A DNA stretch of 64,000 nucleotides from Thunnus maccoyii (GCF_910596095.1 NC_056550.1:21696001-21760000); one strand, 5' to 3'; positions 1 through 13,139 are shown, counted from the first letter of the stretch. Program-made: numbers and translations. Notes: generated by a model not told the origin, from the sequence alone.

Positions 1-1440
1 GAGTCCGCGGGTGTCATAGAAGCGCACCTGCTCTCGTGTGCCACGGTCAGTTTCTATGGAGCCGATGTAGATATCCTCCAGGGTCTCCATGGGCTCTGAA
101 CCTAACATTAAATAAACAAAGCCAGGCAAATATTATGTGATATACTGTACAAGTATTAATACAATTGCTTGTGTATTTAATACATTATTATTAAGCCTAA
201 CACTTCCTTACTAGAAATTACACTTTGTCAACAGAAAAATGTAAACATATGAAGTAAAATAAAATTCAAATTGAAAGGTGAGCAAATTCAAAATAACTTA
301 TACTTCCGAGTTAACTAGAAACCAAAAAAATGCAACCAAAAATATCTTGTTTAATCCACAACCCAAAGATACTCGGTTTATTATCATAGAGAACTAAAAC
401 CATCAAATATTCACATTTAACAAGCTGAGAATTTGGGCATTTTTTCTTAAAAAAATGACTCAAAACGATTCATTAATTCAAAATACTTTATTAATGTCAC
501 CCAACGTTGTTAACTGTAATACACTGTGCTATCAGCTGGTAATAGTATTAGCTCCCCTCACAAGTGCCAGACTAAAGATGAAGCAGTATTTTGGCTAGCG
601 GTTGCAAGAAAGTAGAAGTAAATTTCTCACATTTTTCCTACTTTATGTAACAACCTTAATTGAGTTTTAGGGATGGTGCCGAATGTCTGACGCCTAATGA
701 TATTCATGAGCGAGTTGATTATGTACTGCAATTAGATAGGCTGTAATTAAAATAACATATTTTGCTTGTTAAATTGCTTTCCAAAATAATTACTGATTGA
801 TAACAAATAATTAATGATTGAGATATTTCAAGGCTCCAGTCTGTCAGGAAGAATAAATGACAATTAAACTGAACATTTTAAATATGTAATTCATTACACA
901 GAGAATAACCAAACTGTAAAATCAACACTGACAACCAACGTTACAGGAAGTCATTCCTGTCGACTGACATCAGTCTGTACAGTGACTCTCCTCTGTGACA
1001 GGAGAGGGGACAGTGATGACAGACTGCTCATTCACATATTACATTATCCATCCCATCTGTTATATTTCAGATTCATATTTTAGTCATCTTTAAAGTACGG
1101 TCTGTATATACTGTTATCATATGTATGTACATTGTGTAAATTATTCAATTAGTACACTCAATTCTAACATCCATGGACAATCATGCACTTTACTGCCTTT
1201 GCAATATCTACCTGACTCACACTATGTGCAGCATATTAACATTGAACAGTCTATACCTACCAAATAGTATATTATAGTTATGGTTATATCTCTAGTCTCT
1301 ATTTTATTTTTAGTTATTCTATTTATTTTTTTATATTTGAGTTAGTCTATTAAATTATTGTATATAATTTAGCCTTTAATTGCATTTGTTTCTCTTACAT
1401 ACCTCATTGCTTTTGTATTTCGATTTATGTCAAGTGGCCG

Positions 1441-1483
<43 letters not shown>

Positions 1484-1733
1484 CCATCTACAGAACAACC
1501 AATGCACACAAACCTGTTATACTTTGCACATAGTTGCTCAGCTGTTGCCATGTCTCATACGTATTGATCTCTCAGCAAGAGGTCTAAAGGACTAATGACT
1601 GTAATATATGAAACACTGCGGTATTATTATGTCATTTACCTGCAACATGGTTGGCATACAGTAGTTGTTCCAAGACAGCCGTTTTACCAACTGCAGCCTG
1701 GCCACACACCACCACTTTACAGCTTTTGCCCAT
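1..1733 (-). CDS. nkiras2: NF-kB inhibitor-interacting Ras-like protein 2 (kappaB-Ras2), partial
   Basis: The first two coding exons on the minus strand are present: 1733-1640 (from the ATG) and 101 to the window edge, where the gene runs off. The protein starts [18 protein letters not shown], so the GTPase P-loop (GxxxxGKT) is visible, and continues through [12 protein letters not shown] into a second exon with [13 protein letters not shown] and VRFYDTRGL. The family is an atypical Ras-like GTPase that binds IkB proteins and slows their degradation. The serine after MGK and the SIETDRG segment fit paralogue 2 better than my recollection of NKIRAS1. Splice sites are GT-AG and the phase matches (GCA G|GT). 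The 1.5-kb intron holds a MITE fragment and a tetranucleotide repeat. Dnajc7 lies head to head upstream, as in mammals. Confidence 0.93.
232..520 (+). repeat. MITE-like repeat fragment, copy A, in nkiras2 intron 1
   Basis: This stretch shares long diverged matches with the repeat at 25692-26010. Both contain CCCAAAGATA, then TATCATAG, ATATTCACATTTAA, AAGCTGA and AATGACTCAAAA in the same order. The terminal inverted repeats are not clear here, so it is an old, partly eroded copy. Confidence 0.7.
1441..1484. repeat. (CTAT)n tetranucleotide microsatellite
   Basis: About ten uninterrupted CTAT units lie in nkiras2 intron 1. It is likely polymorphic in length. The rest of intron 1 outside this and copy A is AT-rich sequence in which I see nothing further. 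Confidence 0.97.
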
Positions 1734-2285
1734 GACGATTCGTCACCCTCAGGTCAGAAAATCTGCTTATCGAAGAAAACACACAGATGAAAGATTAGTT
1801 AGTAACCTTGCTTTATTACAGTGTAAACGCATAGCTTTGTACTACGTTTGTGGTTTTGGCAGCTGTTACTGCGTTATACATGGCTGTAAACATATCCTTA
1901 CTAAAATGGCTTGCTAGCAAGCAAATAAAAATTATATGTTAGTCATACTATGATGTCATACTACAAGATAAAACGTTTGATGTCTGAGTAGTCTTTACAA
2001 AATATAACACTTAGCTTAGCATTAGCTTACGGAGATATGTTACAGAACCACGATATCACAAACTAAGTCGCTAATGTTAGCTGAAACCGACTAACCCGAA
2101 TAAAACGCGTGTGTTCAAAAACATATGCGCTGGTATTTGGCTACCAGCGGCCAGATATGTTTTAGTTATGAGAATAATTTTTACTTGCAAGCTAACTGCT
2201 TACCTTACCCAACGGACTGTTTCCTGTTTACAGTGTACGTCACGACTGCAGTCTGTGGCCCCGCCCCCTCCCCATTCACGGCAAA
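1734..2285. promoter_or_regulatory. Divergent nkiras2/dnajc7 promoter region
   Basis: Only 552 bp separate the nkiras2 ATG (1733, minus) from the dnajc7 ATG (2286, plus). Both 5' UTRs and both promoters must fit here unless an upstream noncoding exon exists. The 100 bp before dnajc7 are relatively GC-rich, and no clear TATA box is evident. That a divergent promoter is shared is inference from spacing. Confidence 0.65.
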
Positions 2286-5200
2286 ATGGCGACGGAGCAC
2301 AGTGATGCTGTGAACATGGACCCTGACATGGAGCTGCTCAGTGACGAAGAATTAGAAAGGTATGAGAAACTAACAGTGTGTTGTCAGCGGCCGAAATACA
2401 CGTGTAACGAAGTGACTTATCGATATGTGTAGTCAAAAGTCCTTGTCATGTCTATTTTCTTGTCACACTGTGAAAGCTAACTAGCGACCCACCGCTGTTT
2501 AGCTAAATTTGGCCCCCGGGTAGCTTTTAGCTCGGCTGTCCTCCAGTAGCTAGCTCCTGTGCTGGATATCTGGGTTTCAGTCAAGTAAACTGTGTAAATC
2601 TGTAAGTCTGTAGTTAACTGATCTCACCGAGAGTACTGCTTTTATATTATTTCTATATTCACAGTCTGTTACAGATGACACCATTCACTAATTGTGTGGT
2701 CGTGATGTAACGTTAAAACGTGAAAGGTTTCCAAAAAAAGTAATGGCATTTGCCCCCAGCGTGGTGTCATATGTTCCTGGCTGTGCTCCCCCTTTAGCTA
2801 CGTGATTTATCCCCTGCTGGTTTGGCTCTTTCTATGTTTAGCTAACGCTGGCCAGTGGGCTATCTGATGCACAATGCCATTCACAATCGTCGACATGCTC
2901 TGTTTACAGATGATATAAATGTGATGCTCAGCCTTACAGTTCAGAGATGAACGTCTACACACAAAAAAGTTCAGTACTCTTTAATCTGTGATCAGACGAC
3001 CATCACATACGATCATGCTGTCTCCTCAACTCCTCTCAGATTTGTCTTCTAAATTTGCATTAATTCTTTTTTTATATATATATATTTTTCTGCTCACTTT
3101 TACACAGGGAAGCGGAGGGCTTCAAAGAGCAAGGCAATGCTTTTTATATCAAGAAGGATTACGCAGAAGCATTCAATTATTACACCAAGGCCATAGGTAA
3201 TTATTCTTAATATAATTATGATCAGTCCACTTGTTGTTATTTTAGGAGATGATGTTGATTTCTTGTATTGCACAGGGGACAAAAGACTGTGTCTGAATTT
3301 GACAGGATGTCAAAAACTTCTCTCTTTTTTTTTAAAATACAGATATGTGTCCAAAGAATGCAAGTTACCATGGGAACCGGGCGGCCACACTAATGATGTT
3401 GTGCCGATACAGAGAGGCTTTAGAGGATTCCCAGCAAGCAGTACGACTAGATAACTCTTTCATGAAGGTAAGCTGTGGGGAAACAAGGTGTTACATAATA
3501 TCAAAAGGGAAATATACTCTCGAATTGTGAAGTATTTTCTATCTGCGATATGTAGTGTTCTGGGCGTTGTTTTGTTTTGTTTTGCACACACTGTCACTCA
3601 GCCCTTCTCATTCACTAATGCTTCATCAAGGGATTTCCTACATTTACTAGAATGATGTGGACAAGCTCTATAGAGAGGGCACGGACATGTTGTACTGTAC
3701 ATGGTAGTAATATGATTAAATAACAAAGAAAAATGAACTTGCAAATTGGTATTGGATCACTGTTGAGCTTAATTTCACATATAATTAGTTATATACCAAA
3801 CAAGTAAAAGCTCTGTAATATATTTGAACCTGCTGAAAGATACTTACAAACTAAAAATTCAGCTTTTCTGCATGACCTGGACTTTATTTTTATTATGTCA
3901 ATGCCATTATACCTATTGGTTCTAGAAACAACAGACAAACCAGCTTTGTTGCAGAGATTTTAGACACCGCTAGAGACAGACTTATAACAGCATCTCTTTG
4001 GCACCTTGGATTTGAACCTCAAACATGTTTTAAACAACTGAATGAGTGTAATTTACTACATTGCAGGGCTATGTTGTGGTTCAGCTTGCAGGAATGACTT
4101 GTTTAATGCATTTACACATTGTTGTGATAGTGGTTCCTTATTACATAAGCTATAGCACACCCCTATAATAGTCCAGTGAATAATGATGCGTCGCAGCATG
4201 GTTACAAGCATTATGATTTTACAATAGTTAATAAAAACAGTTGAATCACATAACAAAGAAGTAAATTAGGGCTAGTCAGTCGTTAAGTTTGCTTTTAGCA
4301 CACAGTGTCCAACTGAGTTAAAAAAAAATACAGACTCCAGACAAATTAAGGTTGTTGTCGCTTCAGTGTGTGAACTGCATGTCTCTCACCCACAGGGCCA
4401 TTTGCGAGAGGGCAAGTGCCACCTGTCCCTTGGCAATGCTATGGCTGCCAGCCGGTGTTTCCTGAGGGTTCTGGAGCTTGAGCCTGACAACAGCCAGGCT
4501 CAGCAGGAGGTAAGCTGGCTTCAGCTGAAGAGGGCATGATCTCACAACTTGTACGTGATTATCCACTATCAGAGAAGCTTTGGCAAAGCTAGTGCAAATA
4601 AAGTGCAGAAGTCTGATACTGAGCGGTTTAAGAGGAATTCAACCAGAGTTGCTGTTAATCCTTAATGAGCAAGCCGCGAGGCAAGTTTTAGTTCATTGAT
4701 TTGATTTTTAGAAGTGTGTCACAGACGTGATGCCACTGGTAGCTGAAAAGCAATGAAGTTATCTGACTACTACAGGTCTTTCACATTGTCACTGAATACC
4801 ACAAATTCCTTTGTCAGCTGAAGAATGCAGAATCCATCCTTGAATATGAGAGAATGGCAGAGATTGGATTTGAGAAGAGGGACTTCAGGATGGTAAGCTA
4901 CTCAGTGGTTACAGTCTTAGTTGAAGACACGGACATCAACAACAGCAACACAGACTGGAAATATGTTGTGGTTGTCCCCTAGGTTGTCTTTTGCATGGAC
5001 CGTGCCTTGGAGTCTGCCTCAGCCTGTCACAGGTTCAAGATACTGAAGGCGGAGTGCTTAGCCCTGCTGGGTCGCTACCCCGAGGCTCAGTCTGTTGCCA
5101 GGTGAGGCAGCATATTTGAAAACTATTTGAATACTGCGAAATACAGATTTACCTGGCAGCGATAGGCTTAATCAGCATTGTGTGAACTCGTTTGGCAAGA

Positions 5201-7483
5201 GCTTGAATATAATGGATGTTTATTTATATGTAAAAGTCCCACACTCCAGCTTTAATTATCCTTTTCCTGTTCAGTGATATTCTGCGAATGGACTCCACTA
5301 ATGCGGATGCACTGTACGTGCGTGGTCTTTGTCTGTACTATGAGGACTGCATTGACAAAGCTGTCCAGTTCTTTGTCCAGGCCCTGCGTATGGCTCCCGA
5401 CCATGACAAAGCTCGGCTTGCATGCAGAGTGAGTATTTCAGTAAATAAGTCTTATAAATCAAATAAACCATTTTTTGTATTGTTTTCTTTTCTTTTTTTG
5501 TGAATTCCTATAAATACAGCCATGACATTTACATCTAAATGGGAGCCTTTTGCTTCAAAATGGCCAAAGAAGATCCAACATTATGGTTTTCTGTTGTCCA
5601 TTTAAGCGTGAGTAATCTAGAGTAGCTTTTAAAGATGTCCTATATATTGTTTTCCCAGAATGCCAAAGCACTAAAAGCCAAGAAGGAGGAAGGGAACAAG
5701 GCCTTCAAGGAGGGAAACTTTCAGGCAGCCTATGAGCTGTACTCTGAGGCACTAACAATAGACCCCAACAACATCAAGACTAATGCCAAGCTGTACTGTA
5801 ATAGGGCCACTGTTGGATCTAAGGTGAGCAGCGTGCACAGGAGAGATACCACTGGTTGCATCAACATCTGGCAAGTTGTTTTTGTTATTGATGGTCAACT
5901 GTTAATTACTTTTTTGGCACCCTTTAAAGCACATATTGCAAAGGAGAAATTGACTTAATTACAGCTCTGACAAAAAAAGAAAAGGGTTAGCAGATAATCA
6001 GAGAGTGAGACTTGTGTCTGTTAGATAAATGTAAAGAAAGGAACACATTTACAAAAGTCAATCAGGACCTAGGTATCTAACAGTATAACAGCATACAGTT
6101 TTAGTTTCATTATCTTTGCCATTACATCTCCCTCTCTATGTCTTCCTTGCATGGTCACACTTTTTTCTTTTTTCTTCAAAAGCTGAGGAAACTAGAGCAG
6201 GCCATTGAAGACTGCACGAAGGCCATTAAACTGGATGAGACCTATATCAAGGCCTATTTACGGAGAGCACAGTGGTACGTGCAGGATTTCTAACCTGACT
6301 GTTAATCGAAAACAATAAGTCACATTGCATTTGGTTGTCAGACAGACAAACAGAAGACAGTGTCATTGTTATTATTTGGACTAATATTTCATTGAGCAAA
6401 CTGGGTAAAGAAACAATAACAGATGTGTGCATTCTTTGCTGCAGCTACATGGACACAGAGCTGTATGAAGAGGCAGTTCGAGACTATGAGAAGGTTTACC
6501 AGACAGAGAAAACAAAAGGTGAGAATCAGACTCCTGCTCACAGCAGTCATATCCTCCTTATTCTATTTCATAGCACTGTAACATCACACACTGGCAACTT
6601 ATGACTTGTTTTCAAATACAGTGTTTTGCCACCTGCTGAAATATTGAACCTCCTATTGCTTGTTAACTTGTCCAGTCTTGTTTTTATTCCCCAGAACACA
6701 AACACCTCCTAAAAAACGCCCAGCTGGAGTTAAAGAAAAGCAAGCGAAAAGATTACTACAAAGTGCTCGGGGTGAATAAGAACGCCACAGAAGATGAGAT
6801 CAAGAAAGCTTACCGCAAACGGGCGCTTTTACATCACCCAGGTGAACAAAAAAATGTCCCCTAACCACAGAACAACAATTGTGCATTTTCTACATATTAC
6901 TTTGCAGATGTCCTGCAGTCCAAGTGACTTATGTGCTTTTGTGTGCTGTGTTTATTTTCCCTGTAGACCGTCACAGTGGAGCTAGTGCCGAGTTGCAAAA
7001 GGAAGAGGAAAAGAAGTTCAAGGAGGTGGGCGAAGCCTTCAGCGTGCTTTCAGACCCGAAGAAGAAGTCTCGTTATGACAGCGGTCAGGACCTGGAGGAT
7101 GACGGCATGAACATGGCAGGTCAGTACGCGGGCGAGCCTTGGGGTGGGAGGTGTCGAGGGTGAACAGATTAAAGTACAATTCATGTCTAACCACCTTTTT
7201 TTTGTCATTTTTATGGTGAGATCCTGGCTGGAAAGTTCTCTGATATTGAATCTTGTTTTCTGTTTCCACCAGATTTTGATGCCAACAACATTTTCAAGGC
7301 GTTCTTCGGAGGACCAGGAGGTTTTAGTTTTGAAGGTAATTTATATACTGTGTGTGTACAAAATCATGCTTTTCTGCTGTCAACCATTTAGAATGAAATA
7401 TAATAAGAGTATGTCAGTGATTGACTTGTTTACTATTTGTTTCAGCATCTGGACCAGGAAATTTCTTCTTCCAGTTTGGTTAA
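2286..7483 (+). CDS. dnajc7: DnaJ homolog subfamily C member 7 (TPR2 co-chaperone)
   Basis: Fourteen coding exons give a 493-residue protein, against 494 in human: 2286-2359, 3108-3196, 3343-3467, 4396-4509, 4818-4892, 4983-5101, 5275-5428, 5659-5823, 6183-6274, 6445-6518, 6695-6841, 6967-7119, 7273-7335 and 7446-7483. All are GT-AG and phases join. Residues ~25-360 are tetratricopeptide repeats (for example [19 protein letters not shown] and [19 protein letters not shown]). A J domain starts near residue 379 ([12 protein letters not shown]) with its HPD tripeptide near 407, split across the 6841/6967 junction. The end, [19 protein letters not shown], is typical of DNAJC7. The protein bridges HSP70 and HSP90 in the cytosol, with the J domain stimulating HSP70 ATPase. 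The start [18 protein letters not shown] lies 552 bp from nkiras2. No defect is seen. Confidence 0.97.
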
Positions 7484-8830
7484 TTGGAGGATTTGTCTAC
7501 CTACACAGTTACTACATCAGGACTTTTCAACAATGTCAACCCCCCCAAACCACCATCCATATTTAATGACTGACTGATTGCAAGTCAAGTTTCTGTCTAT
7601 GCCATTGACTGAATGAATGCAACCCAATGACCACATGCAGCAAATGATTTAACGCCCGTTATAGCAAGGACACGGAGGCGGCTCAGACTGAGTTGATAGT
7701 GTTACTGGTTTTGGATTTGGTTTTCTTCTCTCAAAAATGAAACAAACTTGAAAGTCAGTAATGGCTAGCAACACTGGTCCAAATTTTCTCAGATTTTTGA
7801 GATAGGAGAGATCGTGCAGCTATTGTATTGCTTTTAGGGATCCATGCAGGAAGTCACATCCTGGGGAAACTCTTGAGATGCAACTGAGCATTGAGCAAGC
7901 TATTATCCGACTCGTCTCAACTTACTGCTGAAGGAATATTCTCTGCATGAAAGTTAGTAACTTGCTTAATGATTTCTGAAGAAAATCACTTAGCAAGCAA
8001 CTCCCCCACCCTCCCGCCCCCCTCCCACCCCTACCCCAGCTCCACTTTTGAAGAATCTGTCAGACAGACAGACAGTTGGCTGCTACAAATTCGCACTGAA
8101 AACTGCCTCCTTGTCATAAACCAATAGGAGCAGTTGAACATTTTTTTAAAAATTCATCACAGCTGGAGTCTAGACCTACATATACAGTACAACCGAAGCA
8201 CACTAGAAAGATGGCAGCAGAGACAGCTGTGCTGGCTTTGTTGCCAGCAAAGTCCCCTTCCCACTTGTCACAGGTTTTATGTTTGATGTTGCCATTCACA
8301 GATTGATGCATTGCACATTTTACTGGAATGTAAAGTGTTGATGTGTGATGATAGTTGATTGTTTATTTTCCAATTTTTTTTTATTTTGATATGTATATTT
8401 ATTGTAAATTTTGCTGTCATTGTAAGATGAGGACGCTCTTCTGTTATGTTTAAAAGAGATGCCAATCATGCGACACAAGTTCAGGAAGATCATTGTTTTG
8501 CTTGGTCAGGATAAAATATTGCACAGAAATAGATTATGCTCTTTGTGTTCCTTGAATGTGATGCAGGCTGTCTTATTTTACTCAATGCCACAGATATGCT
8601 TATGGATAGAACAATTATGGCTGTGTTTGCTATTGTCTAAGAAAGTCAGGCAATGTGTGATGATGGAAAACTTTACTTCCTGATGAGTGTGTTGTTCACT
8701 TGTTGCACATCATGAAGAAAATGAAGGCGTCCTCATCTTTGCTCTCATTGTTTTTGCCCTTACGGTGAAACCATCCTGTCTTTACCTTTTGAAAAGTACC
8801 ATCCATGTCAATAAAGTTGGCCTCCTCAGA
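7484..8830 (+). other. dnajc7: dnajc7 3' UTR with poly(A) signal
   Basis: A 1.3-kb stretch without coding potential follows the stop codon. A canonical AATAAA lies at 8810-8815, so cleavage near 8830 is expected. The UTR contains a C-rich tract near 8005-8040. Confidence 0.75.
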
Positions 8831-9336
8831 GTTTCCCCAATATTGTGTTTGTGATTTGTTTTAGTATTGTATTTATTGGGACAATGTAGTTTTAAACATA
8901 AATGTTAACATTTGATATACTGCACCAGAGTTAGCTTAAACTAATTTTCATCTGCAGTCCCTTACAATTAAAACATATAACAGCACAATAACAAACAGTA
9001 CAAAGCAAAAAACACACAGGACACATTATACAAAATACAAAGCTACACACAATAGCACATCACATACACCCACAATGTCAACTAGAAATTAATGTAAGCT
9101 TGTGAAATTAATAGCAAGATTATTTGCATTGATGAGAAGACCATGAGATGAAATTTAGATTCAATATCACGACTAACATCAATTTTAGTATAAATATTGG
9201 TGTTTATTATTAATAATAATGTTATTATGAACAAATATATGTTCATTATAAAATAAAAATGTACAGCTGAAAACTTGATGTGATAAAGTTGTAGTAAGCG
9301 GAGCCAAGCGGAAGAGGGCGCCGTTTCCCCGCTTCC
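8831..9336. other. Intergenic DNA between dnajc7 and odad4, probable dispersed repeat
   Basis: No gene is visible in this 0.5-kb stretch. From about 8858 to 9080 the text (ATTTATTGGGACAATGTAG, then TTTTCATCTGCAGTCCCTTA) resembles a dispersed teleost repeat I have seen elsewhere. No second copy occurs in this window, so the repeat call is recollection only. The remainder is AT-rich. Confidence 0.35.
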
Positions 9337-9360
9337 TGTTTGTTGTGGTTGCTAGGATAC
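9337..9360 (+). promoter_or_regulatory. odad4: Forkhead site plus X-box-like site upstream of odad4
   Basis: TGTTTGT at 9337-9343 fits the forkhead consensus TRTTTRY. Four bases later, GTTGCTAGGATAC at 9348-9360 resembles an RFX X-box with a good left half (GTTGCT) and a weaker right half (GGATAC against RGYAAC). The pair sits about 93-116 bp before the odad4 ATG. FOXJ1 and RFX factors are the established activators of motile cilium genes, and odad4 is one. Function here is inference. Confidence 0.5.
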
Positions 9361-9452
9361 CAGTTAACTGGAGACGCTAATGTCCCTGGATACTTTCATA
9401 TTATCGAGAAAACTGTCCATAAGCGTTGTGTTGGGAAGTAAATTGTCAGAAA

Positions 9453-12314
9453 ATGTCAGACACAGTCGGAGAGCACGATGGCCAAAAGCCAAAGGGCGTT
9501 TTCTCCACTTTAATGGCCGATGGGGACTGGTTGTTCATTAAAGGGGAGTATAAGAAGGCTATAGAGAGCTTCACAAAGGTAATGGCAGTAACGTTACATA
9601 ATGCATCATGGTTGTCACTGCAACTTATAAAAGCATGTATGACTTGCGGATGTTCCTCTTTTTAGGCGCTGACTTTGAAGCCTGATGACAAGAGCTGCTT
9701 TGTGGGTCGATCCAAATGTTACTTGAAGATGGGCCAGCCTGACGACGCGTTAAGAGACGCAGAGGCTTCACTCAAAGAAGACAAGACATTTTTCGAGGTA
9801 AAAAAAAAAAAAAAGGAAGTTACAAAGATGCATATTTCCACTGTCAAGACAAAAAAATGCTGTCTTCTTTATGACAGCCCTGTAGTCAGCACTCAAAAGG
9901 GATGATTTATGAAAACTGGAGCACATGAACATTTATCATGTTTTTTAGGGATTGTACCAGAAGGCAGAGGCTTTATACTACATGGGAGAATTTGAATTTG
10001 CGCTGGTGTTTTACCATAGAGGACAAAAGCTACGTCCGCAAATACAGGAGTTCAGACTGGGCATCCAAAAAGCACAGGAGGCCATAGAAAACTCTGTTGG
10101 CAGTAAGTTATTTAATAGTATTTTGTGATGTACGCTTAAGGAATTCCTTGTCACACCTAACATCTAAACCGTTTCTTCTTCTCTCCGATCTTACAGGCCC
10201 TTCCTCTGTGAAACTGGAGATTAAGGGAGACCTATCGTTCCTCCAAAAAGATGAGGAGGTGAGTCTTTGTTAGGTGCTCCTTTAATAACCCAGTGTTTAA
10301 CAGGACATCTTGGAGGCAGATCTCTTCTAAAGATAATTACACACACAGCCACCAAGAAGTTGCAGCACAAAAGCTTTTCATTTTCCTCAAAAAACAGATT
10401 TTCTTATCCTTTCCAGGAAAAAAAAGACTGATATAACACAGGATAACTTTTCCAACCAGTGGGTTACCCTAGATTTAACAGATATGTGTATGTAAAGTTC
10501 AACCCTGCCTTCCTTTCTAATGCACAATATTATATTTCTGAATGACTGCCTGGTAAAGAGGGCAATGCCAATTACTGCCATTGAGCATCTGACGACAGAG
10601 AAAAAAAAGCAGACCCAGAAGACCCCTAAGAGTGAGAAGACAACCAAACAACTGCTGGGAGAGTTTTACAGCGATAAGAAATATCTAGAAAACCTGCTGA
10701 AAGATGAAGGTACTGTATTATTATTTAACTATTCTCACCTGACTTTACTTTTGTTTCTCTACACCTTTCATTCGCCAATCAGAATTAGTACACTGCAGCT
10801 TCAGATGTTATGAAACCATTAGTTTCTCCTCCAGTCTTTAATCCTCAATATCTTTATTTCAAAGCCACAATAATTTAGTTTTTAACTTTTGATAAACTAA
10901 TATTTAAAACTGATACACAATGATCCGCAGACTTAGTAAAAGGTAAGACGAAGGATGGGGAAAGACTGCAGGACGTCATTCAGAGCTGCCTCACATACCT
11001 CGACACTTGCACTGACTTCTGGAGCCAGGAGAAACCTATCTGTGCTCGGGACCCTAAAAAAAAGCCCTGCCACAGTGCCCCCCGTGAACCTGCTCAGTTT
11101 TTCCTTAAAAGTCTGGATGAAATTGACACAGGTAAGGCAGGCTTCAGACTACACTTGTAGCATTTTAGTAGCTTTTTAGTAAAAAGAAAAAATGCTCACT
11201 GTATGTTTACCGTTTTAGAGTTGACATCTGGAAACGCAGAAGGTAGTCTCAAGAAGGCTGAAGAAGTCATGAAGATGGTGCAGAAATGGTCAGAGAGAGA
11301 TGTGCCCAGTAAAAAAGAGGTTTTGGGAAGCCTGCACAGTTGTATCGGTAATGCTTTGATCAGTCTTGGAGATATGGACAAAGCACTGGAGCATCATCAA
11401 AAAGACTTGGAGTTGGCTGAACAGTGGTGAGAATCTGAAGCAATGATAGGAGAGGAATGATTGTATATGAAAACAAGATTGTTCTTATGTTCAGTAATCC
11501 TTCTTATCTACAGCAAACTCCCTGAAGCAACGTCCAGAGCTCTGGACAACATTGGCCGAGTCTATGCCCAGACTGGTCAGTTAACACAGGCCATTGAGAC
11601 GTAAGTAAATAACAAAATAACTGCTGCTCTTTTGTACTATGTGATATGGCAAAACATGCTATTTAATAGTAATCTTGTCTAGTCACACTTCTGTTTAAGT
11701 TGCATTGTTTTACACTGGCATTACATATGGTGACACTGCATTTATTCCATTTTCTTTACTCAATTCAGCTGGGAAAAGAAGATTCCCTTGATCCGCGGTG
11801 GTTTGGAGAAGACCTGGTTGTTTCATGAGATTGGTCGGTGTTACCTGGAGCTTAATCACCACGAAGAAGCCCGAGACTACGGCATCCGCTCAGTGGCTGC
11901 AGCTGATGAAATCGCTGATGAGAAATGGCAGATTAATGCTAATGTTCTGGTGGCACAATCAGAATGTAATTCTTTATCTGATTTTTTAAATTTAAGATTA
12001 GAAATTTTGATGACTGTGACATGCCAGCTTATTGGCTTGATATTTAACTATTTCAAATATAAATAATACTGCTACTCTACTGTTTCCTCTCAGTGAAACT
12101 TGGAAACTTTGAATCGTGTGTCTCCCACTTTGAGAGAGCTTTGACCCATGCCAAGCTGCAAGAAGACGACTCTGCCGTGAACGCCATTCAGAAGGTCTCT
12201 GTTTTCATCTGTTTGCCATCTTCTTAGTCATGCTTGAAGACATTTTTGATTGCTGACATTTATTCTTCTTCTTCTCAGGCTCTTGATGAAGCAAAGCAAC
12301 ACCTACCACAATGA
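9453..12314 (+). CDS. odad4: Outer dynein arm docking complex subunit 4 (TTC25)
   Basis: Eleven coding exons give 484 residues: 9453-9578, 9666-9797, 9949-10102, 10197-10258, 10559-10709, 10931-11131, 11219-11426, 11514-11600, 11769-11965, 12094-12194 and 12279-12314. The protein is a TPR protein: GDWLFIKGEYKKAIESFTKA, ALYYMGEFEFALVFYHRG and SCIGNALISLGDMDKALEHH are TPR helices, and LEKTWLFHEIGRCYLEL matches the family closely. It anchors outer dynein arms to ciliary doublet microtubules. The start MSDTVGEHDGQ matches the family's MSD start. The protein ends soon after the last TPR, whereas human TTC25 has a long charged tail (about 670 residues). The acceptor of the 10559 exon has a poor polypyrimidine tract, and the 12194 donor is GTCTCT; both are the least certain junctions. 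Confidence 0.94.
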
Positions 12315-13139
12315 TGATGTCTGAAGAAGAGAATGATCATTAAATGGAAGTCGATATATCAGAACAAGTCAAATAAAAGTAATCTCCTTCAGATGGGCAA
12401 CTGAAATATTTGACTTTTTATAAAGAAAGTGCACAGAAACTGCTTAAAATGAGAAGAGCCTTAAAAACAATTGTGCTCAAAATGTTATTGTGATGGTGGT
12501 TCTGTTAAAGTCATATTGGGACCATTGCTCTCACAATTTTATTGACTGTAAAAGTAAACTGTTCTCTGAAGAGTTCAAATATGTATTTTGCACAGTGCTC
12601 GCAAGCTGTACCTCTAGCCTACTGCTCTAGAAATGATTTGGTGAACTCGAGAAGAGTATTTTTCAGCAGTGTTTCTATTAAGAGTCACATTTACCAAAGC
12701 TATTTGATTTTAAAGAATTACCTTTAGAGAACAAATGTGAGTGTGTTGCTCAGTTTCAGTTCACGTCTATTTGTGATGCTGTACTTTGACACAGTTCTTT
12801 GAAAAACTGATACCTAGAAAATGTGTCACATAATATATAAAATACAGGGGGTTTGTATCACACTGACATACCTCCAGGCATACATGGTTTGATTTACAGT
12901 ACATCCAGATGACTGTTTCAGTACTTATGGTGCTTATGTGTAGATCAGAGACAAAAGAATAACAACTACTACAAATTGTATCCCTTTATCTTACATTTTT
13001 TTTACATGAATGTAAAAAAAAAAAGTACAACAGTGTACTTTTCAATTAAAATGGTTTGGTTATGTTCCCTAAATGAAGTCTTAATGATAAATGATAAAAT
13101 ATCAATGATAAACTTCCTTATGTATGCAAACGTCTTATA
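12315..13139. other. odad4: odad4 3' UTR and gene-free flank
   Basis: AATAAA at 12372-12377 is the likely odad4 poly(A) signal, giving a short 3' UTR of about 75-80 bases. From there to 13139 the sequence is AT-rich and I see no gene or recognisable repeat. Confidence 0.7.
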
